Of a stretch of 64,000 nt of DNA, positions 44,343 to 52,655 are shown piece by piece; position 1 is the stretch's first letter, and the number at the start of each line of letters is the position of its first letter. Source of the DNA: Pontibacter amylolyticus (lineage in GTDB: Bacteria > Bacteroidota > Bacteroidia > Cytophagales > Hymenobacteraceae); NCBI RefSeq assembly GCF_014638845.1, contig NZ_BMFP01000001.1, positions 841,566-905,565 on the forward strand, in the 5' to 3' direction. Below the pieces are notes generated by a model. It searched no databases, was not told where the DNA came from, and worked only from the letters and a program-made list of their open reading frames with translations. The position numbers were made by a program, and so were the translations under genes.

Positions 44343-44862
44343 GTGGGATTGAGTGAATGAGTGGTTGAGTGATGGAGTGATTTGGTGAGTTTGGGAGTTT
44401 GGGGCTGGAGGGGCAAGTTGGGAGCCAAAACTGTGAGACAGGATTCTTATTCTCATTTCGAACGCAGTGAGAAATCTGAAATAGTGCAGCCCCCGAAATA
44501 ACTCAGATCTCTCATTGTATTCGAAATGACAGATTATGCTAATTGATTCTTATGATGTTGGACTGAATCGCAACCTGTCCGAATCGTGCACAGAAATTCC
44601 CCCCTAGGGGTAGTAGAGTTGTTAATTTCTAACTATTACTGTAAAAACTTGGTAAGCCAATTAAACTGAGTAATCGCTAAATTCTCCCCTCGAGGGGAGC
44701 TAGAGGGGTGTTAGCTTTTGGCTTTGGACTTTTGCAACTGGCTTTACACCCCTATAATCCCCTTAAGGGGATAGTTTCTGTACAACTTAATGGCCCTGCC
44801 CCTTGGGCAGGGGTGGGTTAATCATTCCCCGGTTAACAATTTAACCATCAACAATTTAACAA
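44343..44862. repeat. Repeat-rich intergenic region
   Basis: The 520-nt gap holds no gene. It contains (1) degenerate GAGTGA/TGAGTG tandem units at about 44346-44410; (2) an inverted repeat 44452-44479 with 44503-44530 (arm begins CTCATTTCGAAC); (3) a second inverted repeat 44680-44711 with 44746-44777 (core ACACCCCT...CCCC..GGGG). A CCCCTTGGGCAGGGG palindrome follows near 44800. These look like dispersed palindromic or MITE-like elements without coding capacity. Confidence 0.7.
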
Positions 44863-45627
44863 TTAAATATACCCCACCACCTTATAAACCACAAAACCGG
44901 TTACTTCGTGAATCAGGCGGTGCCAGAGCCGGAAAGCGTCAGGATTGGGTATAAGCAGTTCGTCTGGGGTATAGCGGACCTCGGAGGTATAGAAGTCAGT
45001 TGGGAAAATGTCCGTTTCTATAGCTGCCTTGTCGAAACACGCTTTGGCGCGGAGCATGTGGAAGGCGGACGTCACCAGCAGACGACGCTTTAGTTCGGGG
45101 TGCTTTTGCAGCACATCGCCGGTGAAGATCGCATTCTGGTAGGTGTTATCGCTGCGGGTCTCGATGATGATGTGCTCTTGCGGCACACCTGCCAGCAGCA
45201 GAATTTCCTGCAGCATTTCTGCCTCAGGTCGGCGGTCCAGGGCGACGGTGCCTATACCTCCCGTGATCAGAAATTTGTCTACTTTTCCCATCCGGTAAAG
45301 CTTGAGCGGGTGCAGGAAGCGGTCGGCCCCTTTATTGGTATGCACCCGGTCATCAGCAAAACCAATGGCCTGGGTCACACCCGTCAGGATGATGGCTACG
45401 TCATAATTTTCCACCTGCTCCAGCGGCACAGCCTCCATCTCCCATGCCCGCATCGTGACATTCGCCAGAAACGGATTCGAGAAGACCAGCAGCAATACAG
45501 TAGCTGAAACGAGCGTGATGCGTCGCCATTTGGGTGATCGCAGAAATATAGCCAGCAGGAGCAGCACTGCGATCCAGATAATGGGCATCAGGAAATACTG
45601 CAGCAGCTTGGAAAGGATGAAGAACAT
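44863..45627 (-). CDS. YdcF/SanA-like (DUF218) membrane protein
   Basis: 254-aa inner-membrane protein. Two membrane segments (about 4-26 and 36-56) precede a DUF218 domain: VAIILTGV, RFLHPLKLYRMGKVDKFLITGG, EHIIIETRSDNTYQNA and LLVTSAFHMLRA. Relatives (YdcF, SanA, ElyC) bind nucleotide or affect envelope polymer synthesis. ATG at 45627 is chosen; the frame open to 45783 encodes a Cys/Gln-rich string that is only translation of the TTGACAAAGG repeat region. A TACCTTTG box lies at 45661-45654 on this strand, 26 nt upstream. Confidence 0.87.
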   Translation of the reverse strand: MFFILSKLLQYFLMPIIWIAVLLLLAIFLRSPKWRRITLVSATVLLLVFSNPFLANVTMRAWEMEAVPLEQVENYDVAIILTGVTQAIGFADDRVHTNKGADRFLHPLKLYRMGKVDKFLITGGIGTVALDRRPEAEMLQEILLLAGVPQEHIIIETRSDNTYQNAIFTGDVLQKHPELKRRLLVTSAFHMLRAKACFDKAAIETDIFPTDFYTSEVRYTPDELLIPNPDAFRLWHRLIHEVTGFVVYKVVGYI

Positions 45628-45965
45628 AGCGGTTTCAGGTATAGCAGATGCCGCAAAGGTATAAAAGGGTTTTTGACAAAGGAATTTTTGACAAAAGACT
45701 GCCTGAAAAAGGATTACTTGACAAAGGGCTGCCTGACAAAGGACACAAGACTGTTTGATGAAGGTCAACCAGATTGTAAACAAGCGCTGTGGCTTGAATA
45801 AGCCGGGGTTACAGAATCGTGCCGGAGCACATCAGGTATAGAGGCTTGCAAAGACAGTGAAATTTATGAGGTTCTGGTCAAAAGGTATTCTGCCAAAAGC
45901 TACATCGTCAAGAAATCCTTTGTCACAGTCCTTTGTCATTTGTCAAGCAGTCTTTTGTCAAAAAT
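45628..45965. repeat. TTGACAAAGG repeat region with inverted arms
   Basis: The 338-nt spacer has short imperfect direct repeats of a TTGACAAAGGACTGCC-like unit at 45673-45752 (at least five copies or half-copies) and the same unit reversed (CCTTTGTCA, GCAGTCTTTTGTCA) at 45915-45960. The two blocks are mutually inverted around a 160-nt unique centre and could pair. Too short and irregular for CRISPR. Confidence 0.65.
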
Positions 45966-46187
45966 TTAAAAGAACCTCCGGTACACCCAAAGCAGCAGTG
46001 AGAGCAGGATGCTGACCAGAATCATGCTCGTGATCGGCATGTAGAACTTGAAATCTTCGCGCTCCACCCGGATGTCGCCGGGGAGGTTGCCGAACCAACC
46101 CAGCTTATCTCCCGCCAGCCAGACGATCAGGCCGATGACTACGATAGCTATACCTATGATCACAATGTATTTTCCGAGTGGCTGCAT
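45966..46187 (-). CDS. DUF2905 small membrane protein
   Basis: 73-aa protein with two membrane segments (about 7-25 and 52-70) around the conserved WFGNLPGDIRVEREDFKFYMP loop, the DUF2905 signature. Function unknown. Its coding region abuts the inverted repeat block. Confidence 0.88.
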   Translation of the reverse strand: MQPLGKYIVIIGIAIVVIGLIVWLAGDKLGWFGNLPGDIRVEREDFKFYMPITSMILVSILLSLLLWVYRRFF

Positions 46188-46301
46188 GGTTTCAGTAGCT
46201 TAGGGTTCAACGCCTGTATTTACGGCAAAGCAAGTGTAGGGATTTATACCTTAAAAGCGTAAATTTGAATGTTAGAGTCACCCTAAAATTACCCCTATAC
46301 C

Positions 46302-48758
46302 TTGAAAGTCTGCATTGCTGAAAAACCGAGTGTCGCGCGTGAGATTGCCAACGTGATTGGAGCCAAAACCCGAAAGGACGGCTATTACGAAGGCAACGGC
46401 TACCAGGTCACCTGGACTTTCGGCCACTTCTGCACCTTGCGTGAGCCCGACGACTACCGCCCCGAGTGGAAGCGCTGGAGCCTCTACGACCTGCCGATGC
46501 TGCCAGAAAGGTATGGCATCAAGCTGATGCAGGACAAAGGAGTTGTGCAACAGTTCAACATCATCAAAAAGCTGCTCGACAATGCCGAGGAGGTGATTAA
46601 CTGCGGTGACGCCGGCCAGGAGGGGGAAGTGATTCAGCGCTGGGTGCTCACCGAGGCCAATTACCGCAAGCCTTTCAAACGCCTCTGGATTTCCTCGCTC
46701 ACCGAGGACGCCATCCGGCAGGGTTTTGCCCGACTGCGCGATGGCTCCGAGTTCGACTCGCTCTACCAGGCCGGCAAAAGCCGCGCCATAGGCGACTGGC
46801 TGCTGGGCCTGAACGCCACGCGCCTTTTCACACTCAAGTATGCGCAGGGCCGGCAGACGCTCTCCATCGGGCGGGTGCAGACCCCTACCCTGGCCATGAT
46901 CGTGAACCGCCACCACGAGATCGCCAACTTTGTGCCGCAGGCCTACTGGGAGCTCAAGACGGTATACCGCGACACGACTTTTTCAAGCACCAACGGCCGA
47001 TTTCATAATGAAGAGGAAGGCCAGAAGATATTGGAGGCCATCCAAAAGGATGAGCTCACCATCACTGACATCGAGACCAAGAAGGGTACCGAGAGTCCGC
47101 CCAAGCTGTTTGACCTGACCTCGCTGCAGATCGAGTGCAACAACAAGCTGAGCATGTCAGCCGACGAAACGCTCAAAACCATCCAGAGTCTCTACGAGAA
47201 AAAAGTGGTATCCTATCCGCGTGTGGATACGGTGTTTTTGCCAGACGACATTTACCCGAAAATTCCGGGCATCCTGCAGGGCCTGAGTGGCTATCAGCAG
47301 GAGGTTGCGCCTCTGTTGCAAAGTAAGATCCGGAAGAGCAAAAAGGTATTCAACAATAACAAAGTCACCGATCACCACGCCATTATACCAACCGGAGCCC
47401 AAGCCAGTCTGTACGGGCGCGAGGCGGACGTGTACGACATCATCACGCGTCGTTTTCTGGCAGCCTTCTACCCGGACTGTATCGTGAGCAACACCACGGT
47501 TTCGGCGGAGTCGGCAGGCTATACCTTCCGGGTGCGTGGCAAGCAGATCCTGGAGCCGGGCTGGCGTGTGCTCTATGGCGCTGAGGACGTAAAAACAGAC
47601 AGCCCTACCGGCAAAGACAACAAAGAAGAAGAGGAAACAGCCGGCATACTGCCCAATTTCGAGAAAGGCGAGCACGGCCCGCATGCGCCCCTGCTCGACA
47701 AGAAATGGACGAACCCGCCGAAGGAGTATACCGAAGCGACCCTGCTGCGTGCCATGGAAACCGCCGGTCGCCAGATAGATGATGAGGAGCTCAAAGAGGC
47801 GCTGAAGGAAAACGGCATCGGCCGCCCTTCTACCCGTGCCGCCATCATCGAAACACTGTTCAAGCGCCAGTACATCCGCAAAGACAAGAAGAAGATCATT
47901 CCCACCCAGATGGGCATCGACCTGATCGGCGTGATCCGCAACCAGACCCTGAAGTCAGCGGAGATGACCGGGCAGTGGGAGCGCAAGCTGCGCCAGATCG
48001 AAGGAGGTTCTTTTAAAGCAGAGGCTTTTCTGCAGGAGCTGCAGGAGTTTGTGGTGAGTCTGGTGCAGGAGGTAAAGTACGACAAAGCCACCGTGACCAT
48101 GGAGGCCCAACCCGAGACTGCGCCTGCCAAAGGAGGAACTGTCAAGGCTGGAAAAGAAAAGGCTGCCACTAAAAAGCCCAAAGAAGTTGCAGAAGCTATA
48201 CCTGGAAAAGGCCTGGGCGCCTGTCCCTCCTGCGGCGAAGGCCATATCCTGAAGGGCTCCAAAGCCTACGGCTGTATCCGCTTCAAGGAAGGCTGCCGCT
48301 TCCTGATCCCGATCGAGCAACAGGGCAAAATCCTTACTGACAAACAGATCACAGCCCTGCTCAGCAAAGGCAAGACGCCCGTAATCAAAGGCTTTAAAGA
48401 CGAACAGGGCAATCCCTTCGACGCCAGCCTGAAACTGGATAGCAACAAACAGGTTGTACTGGAGAAAGCGGAGAAAGCCCCGGAAGTGGATCCTTTCGCA
48501 ACCTGCCCAAGATGCAGGCAGGGCAGCATGCTCAAGGGCAAGACTGCCTACGGCTGCAGCCGTTTCCGGGAAGGATGCCAGTTTGTGGTGCCCTTCGAGA
48601 TGGGCGGTAAGCAGCTCAGCGAAAAACAGATCGGCACGCTGCTTACCAAAGGCAAGACCGGCAAGATCAAAGGTTTTACCTCAGCCAAGACCGGCAACAG
48701 CTTCGACGCAGCCCTGGCCATCAACGACAACTGGCAGGTCGTATACCTGCTCAACTGA
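46302..48758 (+). CDS. topB: DNA topoisomerase III
   Basis: 818-aa type IA topoisomerase. The start is TTG at 46302: MKVCIAEKPSVAREIA is the canonical N-terminus, and the only near upstream in-frame ATG (46269) meets a stop at once. Toprim motifs: AEKPS and the acidic NCGDAGQEGE. Active-site Tyr305 in VVSYPRVDT. After the core come a Lys/Ala-rich linker (about 610-640) and two C-terminal zinc-finger-like repeats (ACPSCGEG...GCIRFKEGC and TCPRCRQG...GCSRFREGC). It decatenates or resolves recombination intermediates. CTATACCT immediately precedes the TTG. Confidence 0.95.
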   Translation: MKVCIAEKPSVAREIANVIGAKTRKDGYYEGNGYQVTWTFGHFCTLREPDDYRPEWKRWSLYDLPMLPERYGIKLMQDKGVVQQFNIIKKLLDNAEEVINCGDAGQEGEVIQRWVLTEANYRKPFKRLWISSLTEDAIRQGFARLRDGSEFDSLYQAGKSRAIGDWLLGLNATRLFTLKYAQGRQTLSIGRVQTPTLAMIVNRHHEIANFVPQAYWELKTVYRDTTFSSTNGRFHNEEEGQKILEAIQKDELTITDIETKKGTESPPKLFDLTSLQIECNNKLSMSADETLKTIQSLYEKKVVSYPRVDTVFLPDDIYPKIPGILQGLSGYQQEVAPLLQSKIRKSKKVFNNNKVTDHHAIIPTGAQASLYGREADVYDIITRRFLAAFYPDCIVSNTTVSAESAGYTFRVRGKQILEPGWRVLYGAEDVKTDSPTGKDNKEEEETAGILPNFEKGEHGPHAPLLDKKWTNPPKEYTEATLLRAMETAGRQIDDEELKEALKENGIGRPSTRAAIIETLFKRQYIRKDKKKIIPTQMGIDLIGVIRNQTLKSAEMTGQWERKLRQIEGGSFKAEAFLQELQEFVVSLVQEVKYDKATVTMEAQPETAPAKGGTVKAGKEKAATKKPKEVAEAIPGKGLGACPSCGEGHILKGSKAYGCIRFKEGCRFLIPIEQQGKILTDKQITALLSKGKTPVIKGFKDEQGNPFDASLKLDSNKQVVLEKAEKAPEVDPFATCPRCRQGSMLKGKTAYGCSRFREGCQFVVPFEMGGKQLSEKQIGTLLTKGKTGKIKGFTSAKTGNSFDAALAINDNWQVVYLLN

Positions 48759-48799
48759 CCAGCCAACCGGCTGTCAGGTATAGCCGGCAGGTATAGGCC

Positions 48800-49201
48800 C
48801 TACTTTACCGAGAAGAGCACTTCGCCAAACGAAACATTCGTTCGGTAGTCTGTGGCGTTGATCGTCAAGGTATAGTTGCCCTGTGGAAGCTCGGTTGCGC
48901 TAAGCAACGTATCGAATTCGAGAATCTTCTTATCAGGCAAAGTAGTGAAGTTGATGTAATCCGCATCGCCGTTAACGGCCCGAACTCGCACGTGCAACTC
49001 CTTCACTTTGTCTTTGTCAGAGGCTGTTAACTTTACACGAAGTCCCGACGACTTAGCAAGCACCTGGTTTTTCGTTGGATTCCGGATCGTCAGAGCAGGC
49101 TTTGAACCATCTGGCTGCAGGCTCCCCTCCTCAAACACATCTTCACAGGCTGTCAATGAGACAACCATCACCGCTGAGGCCAGCAATTTTGTAAATTTCA
49201 T
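48800..49201 (-). CDS. Small Ig-like lipoprotein, unknown function
   Basis: 133-aa lipoprotein (lipobox SLTAC, Cys19). The mature part looks like a single Ig-type beta-sandwich (RVKLTASDKDKVKELHVRVR, then YTLTINATDYRTN). ATG at 49201 begins the leader; the frame to 49288 is AT-rich and non-coding. Two iterated-motif copies lie between it and topB (48776-48796). Function unknown. Confidence 0.7.
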   Translation of the reverse strand: MKFTKLLASAVMVVSLTACEDVFEEGSLQPDGSKPALTIRNPTKNQVLAKSSGLRVKLTASDKDKVKELHVRVRAVNGDADYINFTTLPDKKILEFDTLLSATELPQGNYTLTINATDYRTNVSFGEVLFSVK

Positions 49202-49634
49202 AAGATAGCTACTAGACAAAAAAACTAAAGGCCTGCAATTTACCAAATCAATGTAATTTACAAAAATAAAAAAATACAAAATATACAATCCTTAAAACCA
49301 AAGTGCGCCATTATAAACAGAGCCAAAACAGACTTAATCAGATAATTTTCAACCACATAAAACAAGTTATCTCTAACCTTCTAAAACGGCCTGCTTTATA
49401 TAATTCAATTCGCCCTATATACCTGAACCTATTTTATTAATATTTTATTACAATTTATAATTGTGCTTATTTTGTTCATATGCTGTGTTATACCTGCCGC
49501 CTGGAAGTCTGTGTACTCCTAACAGTTTCTTAAATAACTTATAAGCCCTACAGCCGTAAAAATTACCGGCGCACCTTTTTTAGGCACGTCTCTAATTTGT
49601 TCTTTTTTTTAAACCTAAAAATTTAATTAAAGCT
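49202..49634. other. AT-rich spacer upstream of the SWFGD protein gene
   Basis: The 433-nt gap is much lower in GC than the flanks. It probably holds divergent promoters: TAATTTG at about 49590 resembles a -7 box for the plus-strand gene. No ORF or strong hairpin seen. Confidence 0.4.
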
Positions 49635-50591
49635 ATGAGAAGCTATGAAAATTCGGGTTCAAACCCATTCAATGACAACTTCAGGACTGAGAGCAGGGGC
49701 TCAGGCAGAAATTACTATTCAGGAGAGTATGACCCAACCAACCGTATGAGAGGTACTTCAGGCAGAAGCGGTGGCGATTTCGGCAGTGGCCGTGACAGCT
49801 ATTCTACTTCTGGCTATGGTGGCACTTCCACTTACGGCCGCTCAACTGGCTCGAACTACGGTTCAGGTTCCTCTTACGGCTCCGGTTATGGCTCCGGCTC
49901 CAACTACGGATCCGGCTCCTCTAATTACGGTTCAGGCTCTAGCCGCCGCTACGGTAGCAGCGACCGAGATGCCTGGGATCGTGGCTCCGATGAGGTAAAA
50001 TCATGGTTCGGCGACGATGACGCAGAGCGCAGAAGAAGAATGGATGACATGCGCGACCGTGGCAGCGACAGCTATCGCTCCAACCGTGGCTACAGCGGCT
50101 CATCCAACTACGGCGGCTCCGGTTATGGCTCGGGCTCAAACTACGGCTCCGGTTCGTCTAATTATGGATCGGGCTACGGCTCTTCCGGCAATTACGGATC
50201 AGAATCGTCTACTTACGGATCAGGCCTGTCTTCCAACTATGGCACCGGATCAGGCCATTATGGCTCCGGCTCGTCTAGCTATGGTTCCGGCTACGGAAGC
50301 GGCAGCAGCTATGGTTCCTCTAACTATGGAAGCAGCCGCAGCTCCAGCGACTGGGATCGCGATAGAGACAGAGACCACGATAGAGGTTTCTTTGACCGTG
50401 CCGGCGACGAAGTAAGATCGTGGTTCGGTGACGAAGAAGCTGAACGCAGAAGAAGAATGGACGAAATGCGCGACAGAGAGCATGACAGCGACTACAGCAG
50501 CCGCTCCAGAACACATACCAGCTACGGTAACACCTACAGCGGACCTCCGTACTCTTATGGTTCATCCTCTCGCAGAGACTATGAATGGTAG
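49635..50591 (+). CDS. Gly/Ser/Tyr-rich low-complexity protein with two SWFGD motifs
   Basis: 318-aa protein. Long stretches are near-repeats of YGSGS/NYGSG/SGYGS (residues 60-105 and 150-240). Two copies of a charged motif stand out: residues 114-142 (WDRGSDEVKSWFGDDDAERR) and about 255-288 (FDRAGDEVRSWFGDEEAERR), both followed by RRMDxMRDR. From memory, the same SWFGD motif occurs in stress- or BON-type proteins of other phyla. No signal peptide or membrane segment. The Gly/Ser/Tyr content resembles phase-separating or prion-like sequences; function unknown. The gene has its own terminator. Confidence 0.8.
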   Translation: MRSYENSGSNPFNDNFRTESRGSGRNYYSGEYDPTNRMRGTSGRSGGDFGSGRDSYSTSGYGGTSTYGRSTGSNYGSGSSYGSGYGSGSNYGSGSSNYGSGSSRRYGSSDRDAWDRGSDEVKSWFGDDDAERRRRMDDMRDRGSDSYRSNRGYSGSSNYGGSGYGSGSNYGSGSSNYGSGYGSSGNYGSESSTYGSGLSSNYGTGSGHYGSGSSSYGSGYGSGSSYGSSNYGSSRSSSDWDRDRDRDHDRGFFDRAGDEVRSWFGDEEAERRRRMDEMRDREHDSDYSSRSRTHTSYGNTYSGPPYSYGSSSRRDYEW

Positions 50592-50648
50592 AAAGCAGGC
50601 GGTTGGCTTTTGAGCCGATCATCTGATTTAAACCTTTTGAGGATAAGA

Positions 50649-50676
50649 AAAGCCCGGCCAGTATTGGCCGGGCTTT
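50649..50676 (+). terminator. Terminator after the SWFGD gene
   Basis: Perfect 12-bp stem (50649-50660 with 50665-50676), GTAT loop, then TT. Confidence 0.85.
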
Positions 50677-50783
50677 TTGCATGAGAAAAATAGCACAATT
50701 TATATATTTCCTCCATTGACCTGTCTGCTGCTTCTCAGTAATTTCACCCCGATTAAACCAACCCCTAAAAACAGGTATTTCCT

Positions 50784-51407
50784 ATGAAACGACTCTTACT
50801 GGTTCTTTGCTGCGTGGCGCTTATGTCAGGCACCGGTTTTGCCCAACAGCTGGGCTTTAAAGGCGGTCCTACCTATACAACCTTTACCGGCGCCGACACC
50901 GACGGTTACAAGTACCGGGTGGGGTATACAGGCGGCATATTCCTGCAAAAGCATCTCAACAACATGATGGGCATGCAGGTAGAGGCCCTTTATACCTCCA
51001 AAGGCGCACGCCGCGAAATCTACTCAGGCAGCAACCTGCAAACCGCCGAGGTATTCAAACTCAACTACATCGACATACCGGTGCTGTTCCACGTTTCGGC
51101 CAGCGGCATGTTTTTCGACCTGGGACCGCAAGTGTCCTTTATCTACAGCGCCAGCCACGTACACGAGGCGCACTCCAGCAATGGCGACAAGATCGTGACC
51201 ACCAAGCATAACATTTCAGACAACCCCTATACCATCGACTTTGCCTATGTAGGCTCTGTAGGCTACCGTGCCACCAATGGCCTGGGGCTTGAAGTGCGCT
51301 ATACCGGCGGCCTGAAAAAGATAGACGACGAAGGTGCGTTCGTTAACCGCGACCGACGCAATTCGGGCTTTAGCCTCATGCTCAGCTACCTGCTCGGCGG
51401 ACGATAA
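50784..51407 (+). CDS. PorT-like outer-membrane beta-barrel protein
   Basis: 207-aa secreted barrel. The signal peptide spans 1-20 (GTGFAQ). LGFKGGPTYTTFTGA, VGYTGGIFLQKHL and MQVEALYTSKGARRE are the usual first strands of the PorT/porin-like group; GLEVRYTGGLKKID and SLMLSYLLGGR end it. A second member of this group lies at 2834-3514. Role unknown. Confidence 0.85.
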   Translation: MKRLLLVLCCVALMSGTGFAQQLGFKGGPTYTTFTGADTDGYKYRVGYTGGIFLQKHLNNMMGMQVEALYTSKGARREIYSGSNLQTAEVFKLNYIDIPVLFHVSASGMFFDLGPQVSFIYSASHVHEAHSSNGDKIVTTKHNISDNPYTIDFAYVGSVGYRATNGLGLEVRYTGGLKKIDDEGAFVNRDRRNSGFSLMLSYLLGGR

Positions 51408-51429
51408 CACTTTGTATACCTTATACCTT

Positions 51430-51454
51430 AAAGCCCTCCCTTTCGGAGGGCTTT
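51430..51454 (+). terminator. Terminator after the PorT-like gene
   Basis: Stem AAAGCCCTCC with GGAGGGCTTT followed by TTT, 22 nt after the stop codon. Confidence 0.85.
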
Positions 51455-51925
51455 TTTCTTTTAGGAGAGATCCAAGCGCTGGAGGGCAGCATCTTTTCAT
51501 GCTATTTATTTTGTCATCCTGAGAGGATCTTGTTAGCACCTGGTAAAGGCCCTACCTTCTGCCAGGTTTCTTTACAATTTGAAAGCGGATCGGCAGCAGA
51601 TAAACAGGACCAGACTCCCATGCTTCATGCGGGGGCCGTTAAGTTCTAGAGAATTCTCCCCTTGAGGACAAGTGAGAACGGGAGTTCGAAACTTGCGAGC
51701 GTAGCTCTCAGAGGGATGTTTAGAGCTGTGAAGATACCCCAATACTGCCAGCTATAAGCAGTCTAGCACCGAATCTACACCCTTATAGTCCCCTCAAGGG
51801 GATAGTTTTAACAGAACTTAACAGCCCTGCCTGCTTTATGCGGGGCTTTCTTACTGCTTTAAAAGCTTAGTAAGGTATAGCAAGAACCATCTATACCTGA
51901 ACTCTACCTACTCAGCCCTTAAACA
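51455..51925. repeat. Palindromic-repeat spacer related to the 44.7-kb region
   Basis: No gene here. 51511-51530 (TGTCATCCTGAGAGGATCTT) looks like a dispersed Bacteroidetes repeat. A diverged second copy of the element at 44680-44777 is present: left arm AATTCTCCCCTTGAGG at about 51652 and right arm ACACCCTTATAGTCCCCTCA... at 51777-51805. After both right arms comes GGGGATAGTTT...ACTTAA..GCCCTGCC, so the homology extends beyond the palindrome. Confidence 0.6.
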
Positions 51926-51953
51926 CAAAACCCTCACAAATGCGAGGGTTTTG
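51926..51953 (-). terminator. Terminator downstream of the carbonic anhydrase gene
   Basis: Perfect 10-bp stem CAAAACCCTC with GAGGGTTTTG; runs of A inside the left arm give U's on the minus strand. It lies 62 nt after the stop. Confidence 0.65.
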
Positions 51954-52014
51954 TCCGATCTAGATGAATCGGTAGGTATAGGTAGTAGTAGTCTCTTTGT
52001 TATTCTCAGGAATC

Positions 52015-52641
52015 TTACAGCAGGCCGTAAATGTGCTCGTAGCGCTTCATGCAATTCTGCTGCTCCATTACATTCAGATCCCTCAGGAGGCCTTCACTCA
52101 GATCGTATACCAGGCCATAAAGCTTCGGCGGGTCATCTGTTTGCATGGCGTTTTGAATGATCGAGGTCTTGGACAGGTTCAGCACCTGCTCTGTAATGTT
52201 CAGCTCCACCAGGCGACGATGGCGCTGGTCCTCATCTTCGATGCTCATCAGTTCCTGCTCGTGCAGGCGTATCACATCCTTAATGTTGCGCAGCCAGTTA
52301 TCCATCAGGCCAAACTGTTTGTTGCTGGCTGCCGCCGCTACACCGCCGCAGCCATAGTGGCCGCACACGATGATGTCTTTTACTTTAAGCACTTCCACCG
52401 CGTACTGCAGCACCGATAGCAGGTTCATATCGGTATGCACCACCATGTTGGCAATGTTACGGTGCACAAAGATCTCGCCCGGGCCTGTGCCGGTTACTTC
52501 ATTTATAGGAATGCGGCTGTCCGAACAGCCGATGTACAGGTAGCGTGGCTTCTGACCATTGGCCAACTTGTTGAAGTAGTCTTTGTCTTCGATGAGCTTT
52601 CGCTCCACCCACTTTTTATTATTCTCGAATATCTTCTCCAT
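52015..52641 (-). CDS. Beta-class carbonic anhydrase
   Basis: 208-aa cytoplasmic zinc enzyme interconverting CO2 and bicarbonate. Zinc ligands Cys39 (in [10 protein letters not shown]), His95 and Cys98 (in CGHYGCGG), with the Asp41-Arg43 dyad. No signal peptide. It starts 14 nt after the SulP transporter gene, so the two form an operon: the anhydrase would act on inorganic carbon carried by the transporter (inference). ATG at 52641. Confidence 0.95.
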   Translation of the reverse strand: MEKIFENNKKWVERKLIEDKDYFNKLANGQKPRYLYIGCSDSRIPINEVTGTGPGEIFVHRNIANMVVHTDMNLLSVLQYAVEVLKVKDIIVCGHYGCGGVAAAASNKQFGLMDNWLRNIKDVIRLHEQELMSIEDEDQRHRRLVELNITEQVLNLSKTSIIQNAMQTDDPPKLYGLVYDLSEGLLRDLNVMEQQNCMKRYEHIYGLL

Positions 52642-52655
52642 CGTATTATTTATTT

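Noticed and set aside
45628..45783. N-terminal extension of the YdcF-like protein (Cys/Gln/Phe-rich)
   Set aside because: It is the translation of TTGACAAAGG repeats; the proper membrane start is at 45627.
45673..45960. Possible CRISPR array
   Set aside because: Units are 13-16 nt, irregular, without uniform spacers, and partly inverted; no cas genes.
46278..46916. 212-aa open frame opposite the start of topB
   Set aside because: Antisense shadow of the conserved topoisomerase III N-terminal domain.
49771..50415. Frame +2 and +3 open frames across the SWFGD gene
   Set aside because: They arise from the repeated TAYGGNTCNGG codon pattern; only the main frame carries the conserved SWFGD modules.
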